Positions 33,904 to 42,325 of a DNA stretch of 64,000 nucleotides are shown here, piece after piece (within the stretch, counting starts at the first letter, position 1; each line of letters begins with the position of its first letter). The notes below the pieces were generated by a model that did no database searches, had not been told where the DNA came from, and saw only the letters and a program-made list of their open reading frames with translations. The DNA is from Flavobacterium araucananum. GTDB taxonomy: Bacteria > Bacteroidota > Bacteroidia > Flavobacteriales > Flavobacteriaceae. The stretch spans positions 111,149 through 175,148 of the forward strand of contig NZ_MUGS01000051.1 of assembly GCF_002222055.1 (NCBI RefSeq), read 5' to 3'. The position numbers and the translations under genes were made by a program.

Positions 33904-35646
33904 TTATCTCCAAATTGGGATTTTTACAAAACTATCGTTGTACCATTTTACTTTTAAGGGCTCTCCAGCATCTTTAATAGTTTCTTCGGTTACTACTTTT
34001 CCGGTTCCGTAATTGAGTTCTGAAAATTGATTTTTATTGACATTGATCACTACAAGCAAACGACTTCCAATACTTAATTGTTTACTGACCAAATGCGTAT
34101 TCGAAAAAGAAATGGTTTCTATTTGATTTGGTTTCAGCAAATTTCTCTTCGTGATATCTTTGGCATAACTGGCGCGTCCTAAAAAGTAAGACAAATGAAA
34201 ATAGTCTCCATTTGGCATCACTTCATACAACGTAACTCCTATATCCATATCTTTTTTATTGATGCTCGCTTTTATGTCACCCAAAAATGATCCGCTTACC
34301 AATACCGGCTCTTTGAGCGGATTGCTTATAAAAACAAATCCGTTACTGGTATCAATTTCTTTTCGAACAATGGGATCCGGGTAATAATCGTTATTTTCTG
34401 TTTGTCTGTCAGCAAAATCAACTTCCTGATACAGGTATTTTTTTTTTGTTGGTTTTTTATCTTTTAAAGCATAAAATTTCCCTGATTTATTATCCGTCAA
34501 ATACAGCCTCAGGAAACCATTTGCCATTTTGTCAAGAGACGGAGCGCTTCTCCACTGGTTTTGTCCCATTACTTCATAGTTTATTTTATCTTTTAGCATT
34601 TCTGGTTTAGTACCGTTTTTCAGAATATAATCAAACCATTGGTACGTAATTTTTTTAATATTGATTAAGGCTAGTGAGTCGACTTTATAGCCATACAAAT
34701 TACTTTCGCCGCCTACCTGAGTACCAAAATGACCGTATGGTCCAATTATTAAATAGATCGGAGTTTGCGGATTATATTTTTGAAGTTCTCGCAAATAATA
34801 CAAACTTGAATTTTGAGAATCATTATAATATCCGTCAAAAGCTAATATGGGAATATTTATTTGAGCAAAATCTTTTTTGTAAGGAGCCATTTTTTGCCAA
34901 TATTTGTCAAACGAAGGATGTTTGATCCATCGCTGAAACAATCTGTTTGGAGCTCCGTCAATGCTATCCAGTTTTTTATAAGCCTCGCCAGTTTTCCACC
35001 ATTTATTTTGCATCGTTCTAAATCTTTGTCTGTCGTCTCCGGCAACAGTATCCAGAGACTTATTATTACCTACATAAAATGACCATTCATAATTAGGGTT
35101 CACAAAAATGTTATTTTCCATAGGCAATCCCATTCCGGGCCTGTTCGCAACATACGGAACAATTGTTTTGAGTGCAGGATGCATTTTTTTGCAAGCCGCC
35201 CATTGGGTAAATCCGTTATAGCTACCGCCAAACATTCCTACGCTCCCATTACACCATTCTTGCTTACTAATCCAATCAATAACATCGTAAGAGTCGTTGC
35301 CATCATGTTCATACGGAAATATCTCGCCTGGACTAAACCGTTTTCCTCTTGTATAAGCAATTACACCAACATAACCGTTGTCTACAGCTTCTTTTAAAGA
35401 TTTTACATCTCTGCCTTTATCCCTAACATAAATAGTATATTGAAGTATTACAGGTTTTGGAATACTGATTCCTTTTTTTCGGACCACAATTGCTGATATA
35501 AAAGCGCCATCTCGGGTTTTAATCAGTACACTATCCTGAATGTTGTAAGCGTTTTTTAAATCTTCTGAGTTAGTTCTGCTGGTCTGTTGTGAGAATGCAT
35601 TTGATACTATTAAAATAAGAAATACAAAATTTAGAATGGTTTTCAT
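33904..35646 (-). CDS. Secreted CocE/NonD-type (S15) hydrolase
   Basis: This 580-residue alpha/beta hydrolase has a signal peptide ending AFSQ. The nucleophile elbow is GMFGGSYNGFTQW (Ser142). An acid in PILAFDGYYND (about 272-276) and the histidine in GPYGHFGTQ (about 307) complete the triad. The C-terminal beta-sandwich (about 400-580) is the X-Pro dipeptidyl-peptidase C-domain (PF08530). Family members hydrolyse acyl-dipeptides, cocaine-like esters or glutaryl-amides; the substrate here is unknown. Its gene is followed by the pruA terminator and preceded by repeats. Confidence 0.9.
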   Translation of the reverse strand: MKTILNFVFLILIVSNAFSQQTSRTNSEDLKNAYNIQDSVLIKTRDGAFISAIVVRKKGISIPKPVILQYTIYVRDKGRDVKSLKEAVDNGYVGVIAYTRGKRFSPGEIFPYEHDGNDSYDVIDWISKQEWCNGSVGMFGGSYNGFTQWAACKKMHPALKTIVPYVANRPGMGLPMENNIFVNPNYEWSFYVGNNKSLDTVAGDDRQRFRTMQNKWWKTGEAYKKLDSIDGAPNRLFQRWIKHPSFDKYWQKMAPYKKDFAQINIPILAFDGYYNDSQNSSLYYLRELQKYNPQTPIYLIIGPYGHFGTQVGGESNLYGYKVDSLALINIKKITYQWFDYILKNGTKPEMLKDKINYEVMGQNQWRSAPSLDKMANGFLRLYLTDNKSGKFYALKDKKPTKKKYLYQEVDFADRQTENNDYYPDPIVRKEIDTSNGFVFISNPLKEPVLVSGSFLGDIKASINKKDMDIGVTLYEVMPNGDYFHLSYFLGRASYAKDITKRNLLKPNQIETISFSNTHLVSKQLSIGSRLLVVINVNKNQFSELNYGTGKVVTEETIKDAGEPLKVKWYNDSFVKIPIWR

Positions 35647-35709
35647 TGAATGATTTTAAAGATGGTTTTATTTAAAGCGTAATTATTTATGCGAATTAAG
35701 AGTTGAGAT

Positions 35710-35863
35710 GTGCCTTTAGGCACTACATATTGGTAGCTAATCGCAACAGGAATTAATTTAGCGTGCCGTAGGTACGCAATAGTTATCCTTTTGTTGCGTA
35801 CCTACGGCACGCTAACATATTACGAATCTAATTTCTAACAATATGCAGTGGCCTAACGGCACA
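35710..35863. repeat. Multi-hairpin intergenic repeat
   Basis: A perfect 21-bp inverted repeat (35759-35779 and 35794-35814), containing GCGTGCCGTAGGTACGC, is flanked by two smaller dyads: GTGCCTTTAGGCAC (35710-35723) and one with GTGGCCTAACGGCAC (35848-35862). The segment after the first dyad (ATATTGGTAGC...) matches the element near 1975. No gene is present in the 351-bp gap, and the remainder is AT-rich without other signals. Confidence 0.7.
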
Positions 35864-35997
35864 AATTGCAGACTTTGAAATCTTGATTGGCATTATTTAT
35901 AAAAATGAGACTCATTCGATCTAAAGAGAGCATACGACGTCTCTACAACTAATTAGCATTAGCTGTAAGGATTAAAAATAGTACTGAAATTGATGAA

Positions 35998-36717
35998 TTA
36001 GATTCCGTTCTTGTTTTTGAACTTGACTGATTGGCGGTTTGATACTTCTAATAGTTCTCCGCTTTTTAGCTTTACTTCTAATCTACCGCTATCTGTTGTA
36101 TTAATTGTCTGGATGTATTTTATATTGATAATCTCGGTTCTGTTTATTCTAAAGAAAATGTTTTCATCCAACAGTTCTTCCCATTGACGAAGAGAACGTC
36201 TTTGAAGCGCTTTTTTATCCTGAAAAAATAGTCTCGTATAATTTTCTAAGGATTCGATTAAATAGATTTCATCTAACCGAATGAAAAATCGTTTCTCGCC
36301 ATCTTTTATAAAAATCTTTCGGTCTTCTGAAACAGAATTATTCAAAGAAGATTTCAGTTTTATAGTATCTCTTATTTTTTCAATCGCCTTTGCAAAACGT
36401 TCCTCTCTTATGGGTTTCATTAAATAATCTAAAGCATTTACTTCAAATGCTTGTACTGCATATTGATCATAAGCTGTAATAAATAAAACATGAGGTACAT
36501 TGTCTAAAGATTCTAACAAATCAAATCCGGATTTTTCAGGCATCTGAATATCCAAAAAAATTAAATCAGGCATTTTTGTTTCGATCAGATCTTTTGCATC
36601 ATCGGCATTTGCCGCCTCTCCTATTACAACAAAATCTTCATACGTTGCCAATGTCCTTTTAAGCTCTTCTCTCGATAAACGTTCGTCATCTATTATTATA
36701 ACTTTTATCTTTTTCAT
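35998..36717 (-). CDS. LytTR-type response regulator
   Basis: This 239-residue protein has an N-terminal receiver domain (IIIDDERLSREELK acidic pocket, phosphoacceptor Asp56 in DLIFLDIQMPEKSGF, FITAYDQYAVQAF, and the conserved Lys in YLMKPI). A LytTR DNA-binding domain spans about 130-239 (FIRLDEIYLIESLENYTRLFF, RSLRQWEELL, FFRINRTEIINIKYI). LytTR proteins bind direct-repeat sites upstream of the genes they control. It overlaps the kinase gene by 4 bp (ATGA) and is coupled to it. Confidence 0.94.
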   Translation of the reverse strand: MKKIKVIIIDDERLSREELKRTLATYEDFVVIGEAANADDAKDLIETKMPDLIFLDIQMPEKSGFDLLESLDNVPHVLFITAYDQYAVQAFEVNALDYLMKPIREERFAKAIEKIRDTIKLKSSLNNSVSEDRKIFIKDGEKRFFIRLDEIYLIESLENYTRLFFQDKKALQRRSLRQWEELLDENIFFRINRTEIINIKYIQTINTTDSGRLEVKLKSGELLEVSNRQSVKFKNKNGI

Positions 36718-37775
36718 TGTAATGGTATTATAATAGTGGCTAAAACTGTATCGTCTTCCAGCTGGTTCATTTCAAAAGAAGCATTTCCATTATATTGCAG
36801 AAGCAGCCTTTCTTTCAGATTATTTAAGCCAATACCCGAATGATTAATCTCCTGACTTAGCTTTCCTGAATTTTGGACACTTATTTTCAGGAAGTTGTTT
36901 TCTTCTTCTATTTTTAAAGTTATAAATCCGCCGCTTTTTCTTTTTTCAATTCCGTGTTTTATGGCATTTTCGACCAGCGACTGAATACTCAAAGGCAGAA
37001 TTAAACCTTTCGATACTTTTGGATTAATTTCAATTTTTATTTGCAATCGTTCCTCAAATCTTATTTTTTCTAATTCCAGGTAATCTCTAACAAGATTAAT
37101 TTCGTCACTTAAGGGTATTAATCTGCTTATATTACTATTTAAAGAATTTCGAAGTAACTCAGATAAAAGATCAATGGCTCTTCTGGCTGAATCAGGATTT
37201 TCTAATACCAAAAACTTAATATTATTTAGGGAGTTAAAAAAGAAATGCGGGTTAAGTTGTGCACTCAAATTATTGAGTTGTGCTTCTTTTATTATAACTG
37301 TCAATCGGGCATTTTCTTTTACGGTTTCTATTTCAAGTCTAGAATAATGATAGAGATGATACGCCAATACCCAAATAGACATAAGCCTGATACCTGTAAT
37401 AAAAACCTGCAATTGTGCATCCTTAAAAAAAGACACGAATGAAACAGGACTGTCGTTTAAAATAAACAAACGAACCAGATAAAGTTTACCAACAATTAAA
37501 AACATATACAATACAGAAAGTATTAAAATACTGAACGCAATTTTTGGAACTAACTTTTTTAGATTTAATTTATTCCATCCTTTTTTTATAGCAAAATTTC
37601 TATATAGGTGTGTAAGTGTCATACCAATAAGCACATCCAGAATTAAATCGATTATGCCCATTTTCCAAATAAAACTACTGGTAAAAAAAGCTGAGAGTCC
37701 CCAATATAAAGAAGTGGTAATCCAGCCAATGAGCTGAATCTTCCAATATGTCGATATTCTTGTACTTGTTTTCAA
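36714..37775 (-). CDS. LytS-type sensor histidine kinase (start codon TTG proposed)
   Basis: This protein of 353 residues from the TTG at 37775 begins with four to six membrane segments (ISTYWKIQLIGWITTSLYWG, SILILSVLYMFLIVG). A linker helix follows, then the His_kinase domain with phosphoacceptor motif LNPHFFFNSLNNIKFLVL (about residue 175), then a HATPase with SLVENAIKHGIEKR and the G box HSGIGLNNLKERL. The sensing part is the membrane domain. A longer frame starting at GTG (37934) adds 53 residues unlike the family. The -7/-33 promoter at 37798-37829 lies between the two starts, so TTG is preferred. Confidence 0.85.
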   Translation of the reverse strand: MKTSTRISTYWKIQLIGWITTSLYWGLSAFFTSSFIWKMGIIDLILDVLIGMTLTHLYRNFAIKKGWNKLNLKKLVPKIAFSILILSVLYMFLIVGKLYLVRLFILNDSPVSFVSFFKDAQLQVFITGIRLMSIWVLAYHLYHYSRLEIETVKENARLTVIIKEAQLNNLSAQLNPHFFFNSLNNIKFLVLENPDSARRAIDLLSELLRNSLNSNISRLIPLSDEINLVRDYLELEKIRFEERLQIKIEINPKVSKGLILPLSIQSLVENAIKHGIEKRKSGGFITLKIEEENNFLKISVQNSGKLSQEINHSGIGLNNLKERLLLQYNGNASFEMNQLEDDTVLATIIIPLQ

Positions 37776-37797
37776 AATAAAGTTGTTATTACTATTG

Positions 37798-37829
37798 TAA
37801 AGATATTCCTCTAATACAGATGGAACAAA
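37798..37829 (-). promoter_or_regulatory. Promoter of the LytS/LytTR operon
   Basis: On the minus strand TTTG (37826-37829) is followed by a 20-nt spacer and TATCTTTA (37798-37805), one base from TAnnTTTG. The transcript would begin about 15 nt before TTG 37775. Confidence 0.5.
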
Positions 37830-38114
37830 TAAATGTACAGGAACGAAAGATAATAGAGGATGAATGCCGTTTTGCCTTTTATTTTGATAAGCCTCTTTAT
37901 GCGATTTTCTTAGTACTAATATGCAGCCAACCACTTGAAAGAACTTAATTGAAAAACAAACAACTAAAATTCAACCAATTGAATCAGATACATAGAAATT
38001 TTCTGTTATAAATCTTGCGCTTTTAGGTTCTTATTATTTGTAATACTTTTCTTATTTTATTGATTATCAACACCATAGATGTTTAAAAATCTTATTATGT
38101 TATTTTAAAAACTT

Positions 38115-38153
38115 ATTGTAATACATTAAAAATATATGTAGCCATAAATTTAC
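38115..38153 (+). promoter_or_regulatory. Conserved promoter of first 243-residue paralogue
   Basis: TATTGTAATA (38115-38124) lies 21 nt upstream of TAAATTTA (38146-38153). The second paralogue has TATTGCAATA and TAAATTTG with exactly the same 21-nt gap. The remaining 37935-38257 gap has no gene; it contains a TTGATTATCAA dyad near 38060. Confidence 0.5.
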
Positions 38154-38257
38154 ATCATAATTAATAGCATAAAAAAGCATCATAAATACAGCGTAAAACC
38201 AACCATAATGCTTTAAAAAATACGCTCACAATCATTGAGTAAAAAAAAGAAAAAAAC

Positions 38258-38989
38258 ATGAAAAATTTACAAAACACACCAACAGTAATTGTAGAATCAA
38301 AAAGTATTGGTCACCCAATTGATTTTAAATGGAACAAAAAAAAGATCGATAATTTTCTGGATCCTCTAGAAGGAAATGACGAACTTGATAATGCCCTGCT
38401 TCAAATTAATCATAAAGCTGCTATTGGATTAACGGCTGCTTTATTAGAATGGATTTACTGGAGATTTACGGGATACACAAAAATGAACAATGAGGTACAA
38501 AAACGAATCGAAGCACTTTGGTGTTCAATAGAGTGCAGAGAAAGCTCTAAACCTTTATTATTTGATGTCGATTTTGATATATCTGCATCTGGTCATGTAA
38601 ACGGACCTTTATGGATCGCTCTTATGAATACCAGAATGATTGATGTTATGTATAAAAAAGGTTCTTACTTGCTTCAAAGTGAACTGATAGGATTGGTATT
38701 ACTGGCGCGCCATATTACTCCTGCAAAAAAGGTTTTTGATAAATGGTTCAACAGAAAAATGGCAACCTTAAAAGAAGAATATCCATGTCAATATCCTGAG
38801 AATACTGTAATAAATACTGATGAAGCGGTTTACGATTCATCTAACGAACCTGCAATTTGTCGTGATTTTTTCTTTAATCCTGAATTTGAAAACACTAAAG
38901 AAGCATCAGAAAAAGCGCTTGCTGCTTTTGTTGAAAATATAGATTATAAAGCAAATCCTTTTTTAATTCTATCCAGAAAGGCATCCTAA
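38258..38989 (+). CDS. Unknown protein, 243-residue paralogue 1
   Basis: This 243-residue soluble protein has no signal peptide or membrane segment. I do not recognise the family. Notable parts are HPIDFKWNKKKID, LDPLEG, INHKAAIGLTAALLEWIYWR, KRIEALWCS, KPLLFD, NGPLWIALMN, LVLLARHITPAKKVFDKWF, DEAVYDSSNEPAICRDFFF and KANPFLILSRKAS. It is rich in Trp and Phe, and a conserved CR(D/A)FFF follows EPAIC. It aligns without gaps to the gene at 40783, about 60 percent identical by eye. An alkaline phosphatase gene lies between the two on the other strand. Function unknown. Confidence 0.8.
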   Translation: MKNLQNTPTVIVESKSIGHPIDFKWNKKKIDNFLDPLEGNDELDNALLQINHKAAIGLTAALLEWIYWRFTGYTKMNNEVQKRIEALWCSIECRESSKPLLFDVDFDISASGHVNGPLWIALMNTRMIDVMYKKGSYLLQSELIGLVLLARHITPAKKVFDKWFNRKMATLKEEYPCQYPENTVINTDEAVYDSSNEPAICRDFFFNPEFENTKEASEKALAAFVENIDYKANPFLILSRKAS

Positions 38990-39001
38990 TAAACTAAGAG
39001 T

Positions 39002-40417
39002 TTAAAACTTATTTTCAACCTCTGCAGCTTGCAACATCAAATAATGTAAGTCCGTATTTTTTACGAAAGGTTTTAAAAGTTCACTTCCCGGACCAAACAT
39101 TGCCAACTCTACATAATCAGCAGAATGATCCATACTAATCCAGCCTACAGAGTTTATTTTTCCCTGCATTTCTGCAAAAGCCTTATACGGTAATTTTTTA
39201 TAATTATACAATCCGTCTTCTTTGTGCAGTCCATCATAATAACTTAAGACCGTTTTTGCTTCTTCATCAGAAACAGAATGTCCATTTGCTTTTTCAATAA
39301 TTTCTTTTACTTTCACAACTGACGATTCCGGTTTTATTTGATTCAAAATCCATTCATTCGTCTGCGTATATTTCTGGATACTGTCAAAATTATCATTGGC
39401 ATCTTTACCATAAATAATTCCCGGATTGGCATTTCCGTGATCTGTAGTAATAATTACCAATGTCTCTTTGTCTTTTTCAGCAAAATCTATCGCAATTTTT
39501 ACTGCTTCATCAAACTCAATCTGATCATTAATCAGACCTGCAATATCGTTTCCATGTGCAGCCCAATCAACTTTCCCGCTTTCAATTTGCAAAACAAAAC
39601 CGTTTTTATGATTTTTCATCCTGTCAATAGCTTTCTGTGCCATCTCTGCAAGACCCGGAATGTTTTTTTGCAAATTCTCGTCACTATTTCTATCCACATA
39701 ATAAGGCAAACCATCTTCTGCAAACACCCCTAAAATTGGTTGAGCATTTGAAGCGGCCTCCATATCAGAACGTGTTTTTACAACTTGATATCCTTTTGCT
39801 TTAAAAGCGGCAAACATATCTTTTTTATCTTTTCTGGATTCAGGACTAAAATAGTTTGAACCTCCACCCATCATCACATCAAAACCAAGATCTAAATATT
39901 GTTCTGCAATATCATCTTGTGCATTTCTACTTTTGCTATTGACACAAAAACCAGCCGGCGTGGCATGAGTAATAGGAACTGTCGTTACACAACCTGCCAT
40001 TTTTCCTGACTTTTTAAATTTTTGCCAAAGTGGTAAATGAGGCTCTCCTTGCGGACTAACATTAAGTACACCGTTGTTTACTCTGAAACCACCTCCCCAG
40101 GAAGAACTTGCTGCCGATGAATCTGTTACAATAGAACTCGCCGAAGCCGTATCCATCAAAGCTCTCGAAACCCTGTTGTCTTTGTATAACTGAATCCAAT
40201 TAGAACCTTTTCCTGTTTTTCTATTCAGGAACAAATCAGCCATATTTAAGGTTCCTGTACTCATCCCGTCACTAACGAGTAAAATAATATTTTTGGCTTT
40301 CTTATTTTTGTACGTAGATTCTAAATCTAAAATATTTGCAGTACTCTGAAACGGATTCATCACTGCAGCTCCTATCGTAAGTAAAGAGCCGTTTTTAAAA
40401 AACTTCCTTCTATTCAT
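39002..40417 (-). CDS. Alkaline phosphatase with Tat signal
   Basis: This 471-residue protein from the ATG at 40417 starts MNRRKFFKNGSLLTIGAA, a twin-arginine signal (RRKFF plus a weakly hydrophobic core). A frame with 15 more residues upstream is rejected because it would bury the signal. The catalytic core has LLVSDGMSTG (metal ligand Asp50), TDSSAASSSWGGG with nucleophile Ser100, QIESGKVDWAAHGND and VIITTDHGNANPG. It hydrolyses phosphomonoesters in the periplasm. It is monocistronic, convergent with paralogue 1 (12 bp apart). Confidence 0.93.
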   Translation of the reverse strand: MNRRKFFKNGSLLTIGAAVMNPFQSTANILDLESTYKNKKAKNIILLVSDGMSTGTLNMADLFLNRKTGKGSNWIQLYKDNRVSRALMDTASASSIVTDSSAASSSWGGGFRVNNGVLNVSPQGEPHLPLWQKFKKSGKMAGCVTTVPITHATPAGFCVNSKSRNAQDDIAEQYLDLGFDVMMGGGSNYFSPESRKDKKDMFAAFKAKGYQVVKTRSDMEAASNAQPILGVFAEDGLPYYVDRNSDENLQKNIPGLAEMAQKAIDRMKNHKNGFVLQIESGKVDWAAHGNDIAGLINDQIEFDEAVKIAIDFAEKDKETLVIITTDHGNANPGIIYGKDANDNFDSIQKYTQTNEWILNQIKPESSVVKVKEIIEKANGHSVSDEEAKTVLSYYDGLHKEDGLYNYKKLPYKAFAEMQGKINSVGWISMDHSADYVELAMFGPGSELLKPFVKNTDLHYLMLQAAEVENKF

Positions 40418-40654
40418 TATTACTTTGTTTATACGTATTTTCAAAGATAAAGAAATACGCATAACCTTAAAATTATCATTGTGTTATGCTTATTAATCTA
40501 AAAGCAAAACGGAAATTAATAAAATTTAAAAAACTGCACTAACCTTCACTACTAAAAAATAAAATCAGGGCTTTATTTGTAATATTTTTCATATAATATT
40601 GATTTTCAGATGATTGCGTAAGTAAAAATATCTTATTTTATTACATTTTTGGCG

Positions 40655-40693
40655 TATTGCAATAATCAAAAAAAAGACATCACACTAAATTTG
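40655..40693 (+). promoter_or_regulatory. Conserved promoter of second 243-residue paralogue
   Basis: The perfect palindrome TATTGCAATA (40655-40664) lies 21 nt upstream of the -7 box TAAATTTG (40686-40693). Same layout as 38115-38153. The rest of the 40418-40782 gap is AT-rich with no other feature. Confidence 0.55.
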
Positions 40694-40782
40694 TACTGTA
40701 TTAAAAAACACCATAAATAGTCAAATTAAACATCAAATTGTTTCCTTAAAATTGAAAATTAAGTACCTAAATTATAATTCGC

Positions 40783-41514
40783 ATGAAAAATTTACATAAC
40801 ATACCCCAAATAATTTCAGAAGCAAAAATTGTTAACCATCCCATTGATTTTAAATGGAACAGAAAGAAGATGGAAAAACTAATGGATCCGCTGGAAGGGC
40901 ACAAAGATCTCGAAATCGCATTGTCCCACATTAATCATAAGGCTGCAATAGGCCTGACTGCTGCTTTGCTAGAATGGGTTCATTGGCGTTTTAAAGGATA
41001 TACATCTCCAATAAATGATATCGAAAAAAGAATCGAAGCCCTTTGGTGTTCCATGTATAATCCGGAACAAACAAAACCTTTACTCTTTGATCTTGATCTT
41101 GAAATACCAACACAAGGTTCTATAAACGGCCCATTATGGACTGCCGTTATGAATGTAAGAATGGTAGATGTAAAATACAGAAAAGGATCTTACTTTCTTC
41201 AAACTGAAATTCTGGGTCTAATTTTATTAGCCCGTCATGTTACCCCAAGAAAAAAAATATTTGACAAATGGTTTATTACGATCATGACAGATTTAAATCG
41301 TTTGTTTCCTTGTCAATACGGTTACAAAAATCTGGATGAAACGGATGAAGCGATTTACGATTCATCAAACGACCCGATGATTTGTCGCGCATTTTTCTTT
41401 GATCCTGAATTTGTATATACGTCAGAAAATGTCGAAAACGCCATTCATGATTTCATTGCTAATCTGGATCAAAAAGCAAATCCTTTTTTACAATTATCCA
41501 GAAAAGCTTCTTAA
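40783..41514 (+). CDS. Unknown protein, 243-residue paralogue 2
   Basis: Same length as paralogue 1 with no gaps in the alignment. The strongest shared blocks are HPIDFKWN, INHKAAIGLTAALLEW, KRIEALWCS, NGPLW, GSYxLQ, FDKWF, DEA(V/I)YDSSN and KANPFLxLSRKAS. Divergence is spread evenly, so both genes are likely functional. No catalytic or transmembrane signature is visible. Each paralogue has its own copy of the same promoter. A strong terminator follows. Confidence 0.8.
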   Translation: MKNLHNIPQIISEAKIVNHPIDFKWNRKKMEKLMDPLEGHKDLEIALSHINHKAAIGLTAALLEWVHWRFKGYTSPINDIEKRIEALWCSMYNPEQTKPLLFDLDLEIPTQGSINGPLWTAVMNVRMVDVKYRKGSYFLQTEILGLILLARHVTPRKKIFDKWFITIMTDLNRLFPCQYGYKNLDETDEAIYDSSNDPMICRAFFFDPEFVYTSENVENAIHDFIANLDQKANPFLQLSRKAS

Positions 41515-41528
41515 AAATAAGTACAAAT

Positions 41529-41575
41529 AAAAACCCGACAATACTGCTTTGACAAGCATTACTGTCGGGTTTTTG
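41529..41575. terminator. Rho-independent terminator
   Basis: Stem AAACCCGACA/TGTCGGGTTT with A and T tracts on both sides; it serves the paralogue 2 gene and, on the other strand, the convergent rsmG. Confidence 0.8.
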
Positions 41576-41588
41576 TAATCATAGAAGA

Positions 41589-42218
41589 TTATACTACAAA
41601 CTTTAAAGGCAGATGCACGACTTTTTTAGTTTCGAAAAATTCATCTTCAAAAATTGTAGACAAATCGTATAAAGTTGCTTTTGGAAAGTCCTTTAACTCC
41701 TCGGTTAAATCACCACCTTTTAGATATAAGATTCCGTTTTTTAAAGTATGTTTATGTTGCTTTTTGATTTTATTTTTAATCCAGGACACAAAATCCGGCA
41801 TATTAGTTACAGCACGACTCACAATAAAATCAAAATCACCTTTTACATTTTCTGCGCGCAATTGTTCTGCTTTTACGTTCTTTAATTCTAATGCCTCAGC
41901 AACACCCTGAACTACTTTTATTTTCTTGGCTATAACATCTATTAAATAAAAACGTGTTTCCGGAAATAGGATCGCTAACGGAATCCCTGGAAATCCACCA
42001 CCGGTTCCAACATCAAGAACCGTTGTTCCGGGCTCAAATTTCATGATTTTAGCAATCCCTAAAGAATGTAAAACGTGCTTTGTATATAAGGCATCAATAT
42101 CTTTACGCGAAATAACATTGATTTTTTCATTCCAATCGTGGTATAAAAAGTCTAATTTTTGAAATTGTTCGATTTGAATGTCGGTCAAATCAGGAAAATA
42201 TTTCAATATCTCATCCAT
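41589..42218 (-). CDS. rsmG: 16S rRNA m7G527 methyltransferase
   Basis: This 209-residue SAM-dependent enzyme methylates N7 of G527 in 16S rRNA. Motif I is VLDVGTGGGFPGIPLAI, followed by LIDVIAKKIKVV. The substrate region has KTTVLDVGTGGG-type context and DFIVSRAVTNMPDF, matching the VxxRAVxxL signature of RsmG. Length is normal. It is monocistronic, divergent from the desaturase gene. Confidence 0.95.
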   Translation of the reverse strand: MDEILKYFPDLTDIQIEQFQKLDFLYHDWNEKINVISRKDIDALYTKHVLHSLGIAKIMKFEPGTTVLDVGTGGGFPGIPLAILFPETRFYLIDVIAKKIKVVQGVAEALELKNVKAEQLRAENVKGDFDFIVSRAVTNMPDFVSWIKNKIKKQHKHTLKNGILYLKGGDLTEELKDFPKATLYDLSTIFEDEFFETKKVVHLPLKFVV

Positions 42219-42271
42219 TGCTCTAATTTTTTAACAAAAGTACTACTTTACAGTTGAAATATTTAACTCAA

Positions 42272-42306
42272 TTTTGCAAATTGAAAATTTATAATAATTA
42301 CCTTTG
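42272..42306 (+). promoter_or_regulatory. Promoter of the desaturase gene
   Basis: TTTTG at 42272-42276 and TACCTTTG at 42299-42306 are spaced by 22 nt; the predicted leader is about 14 nt. Confidence 0.5.
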
Positions 42307-42325
42307 AAAACTATTTAAATCAATT

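Noticed and set aside
37776..37934. 53-residue N-terminal extension of the LytS-like kinase from GTG
   Set aside because: It has no family similarity and the promoter lies inside it; TTG at 37775 gives the usual kinase start.
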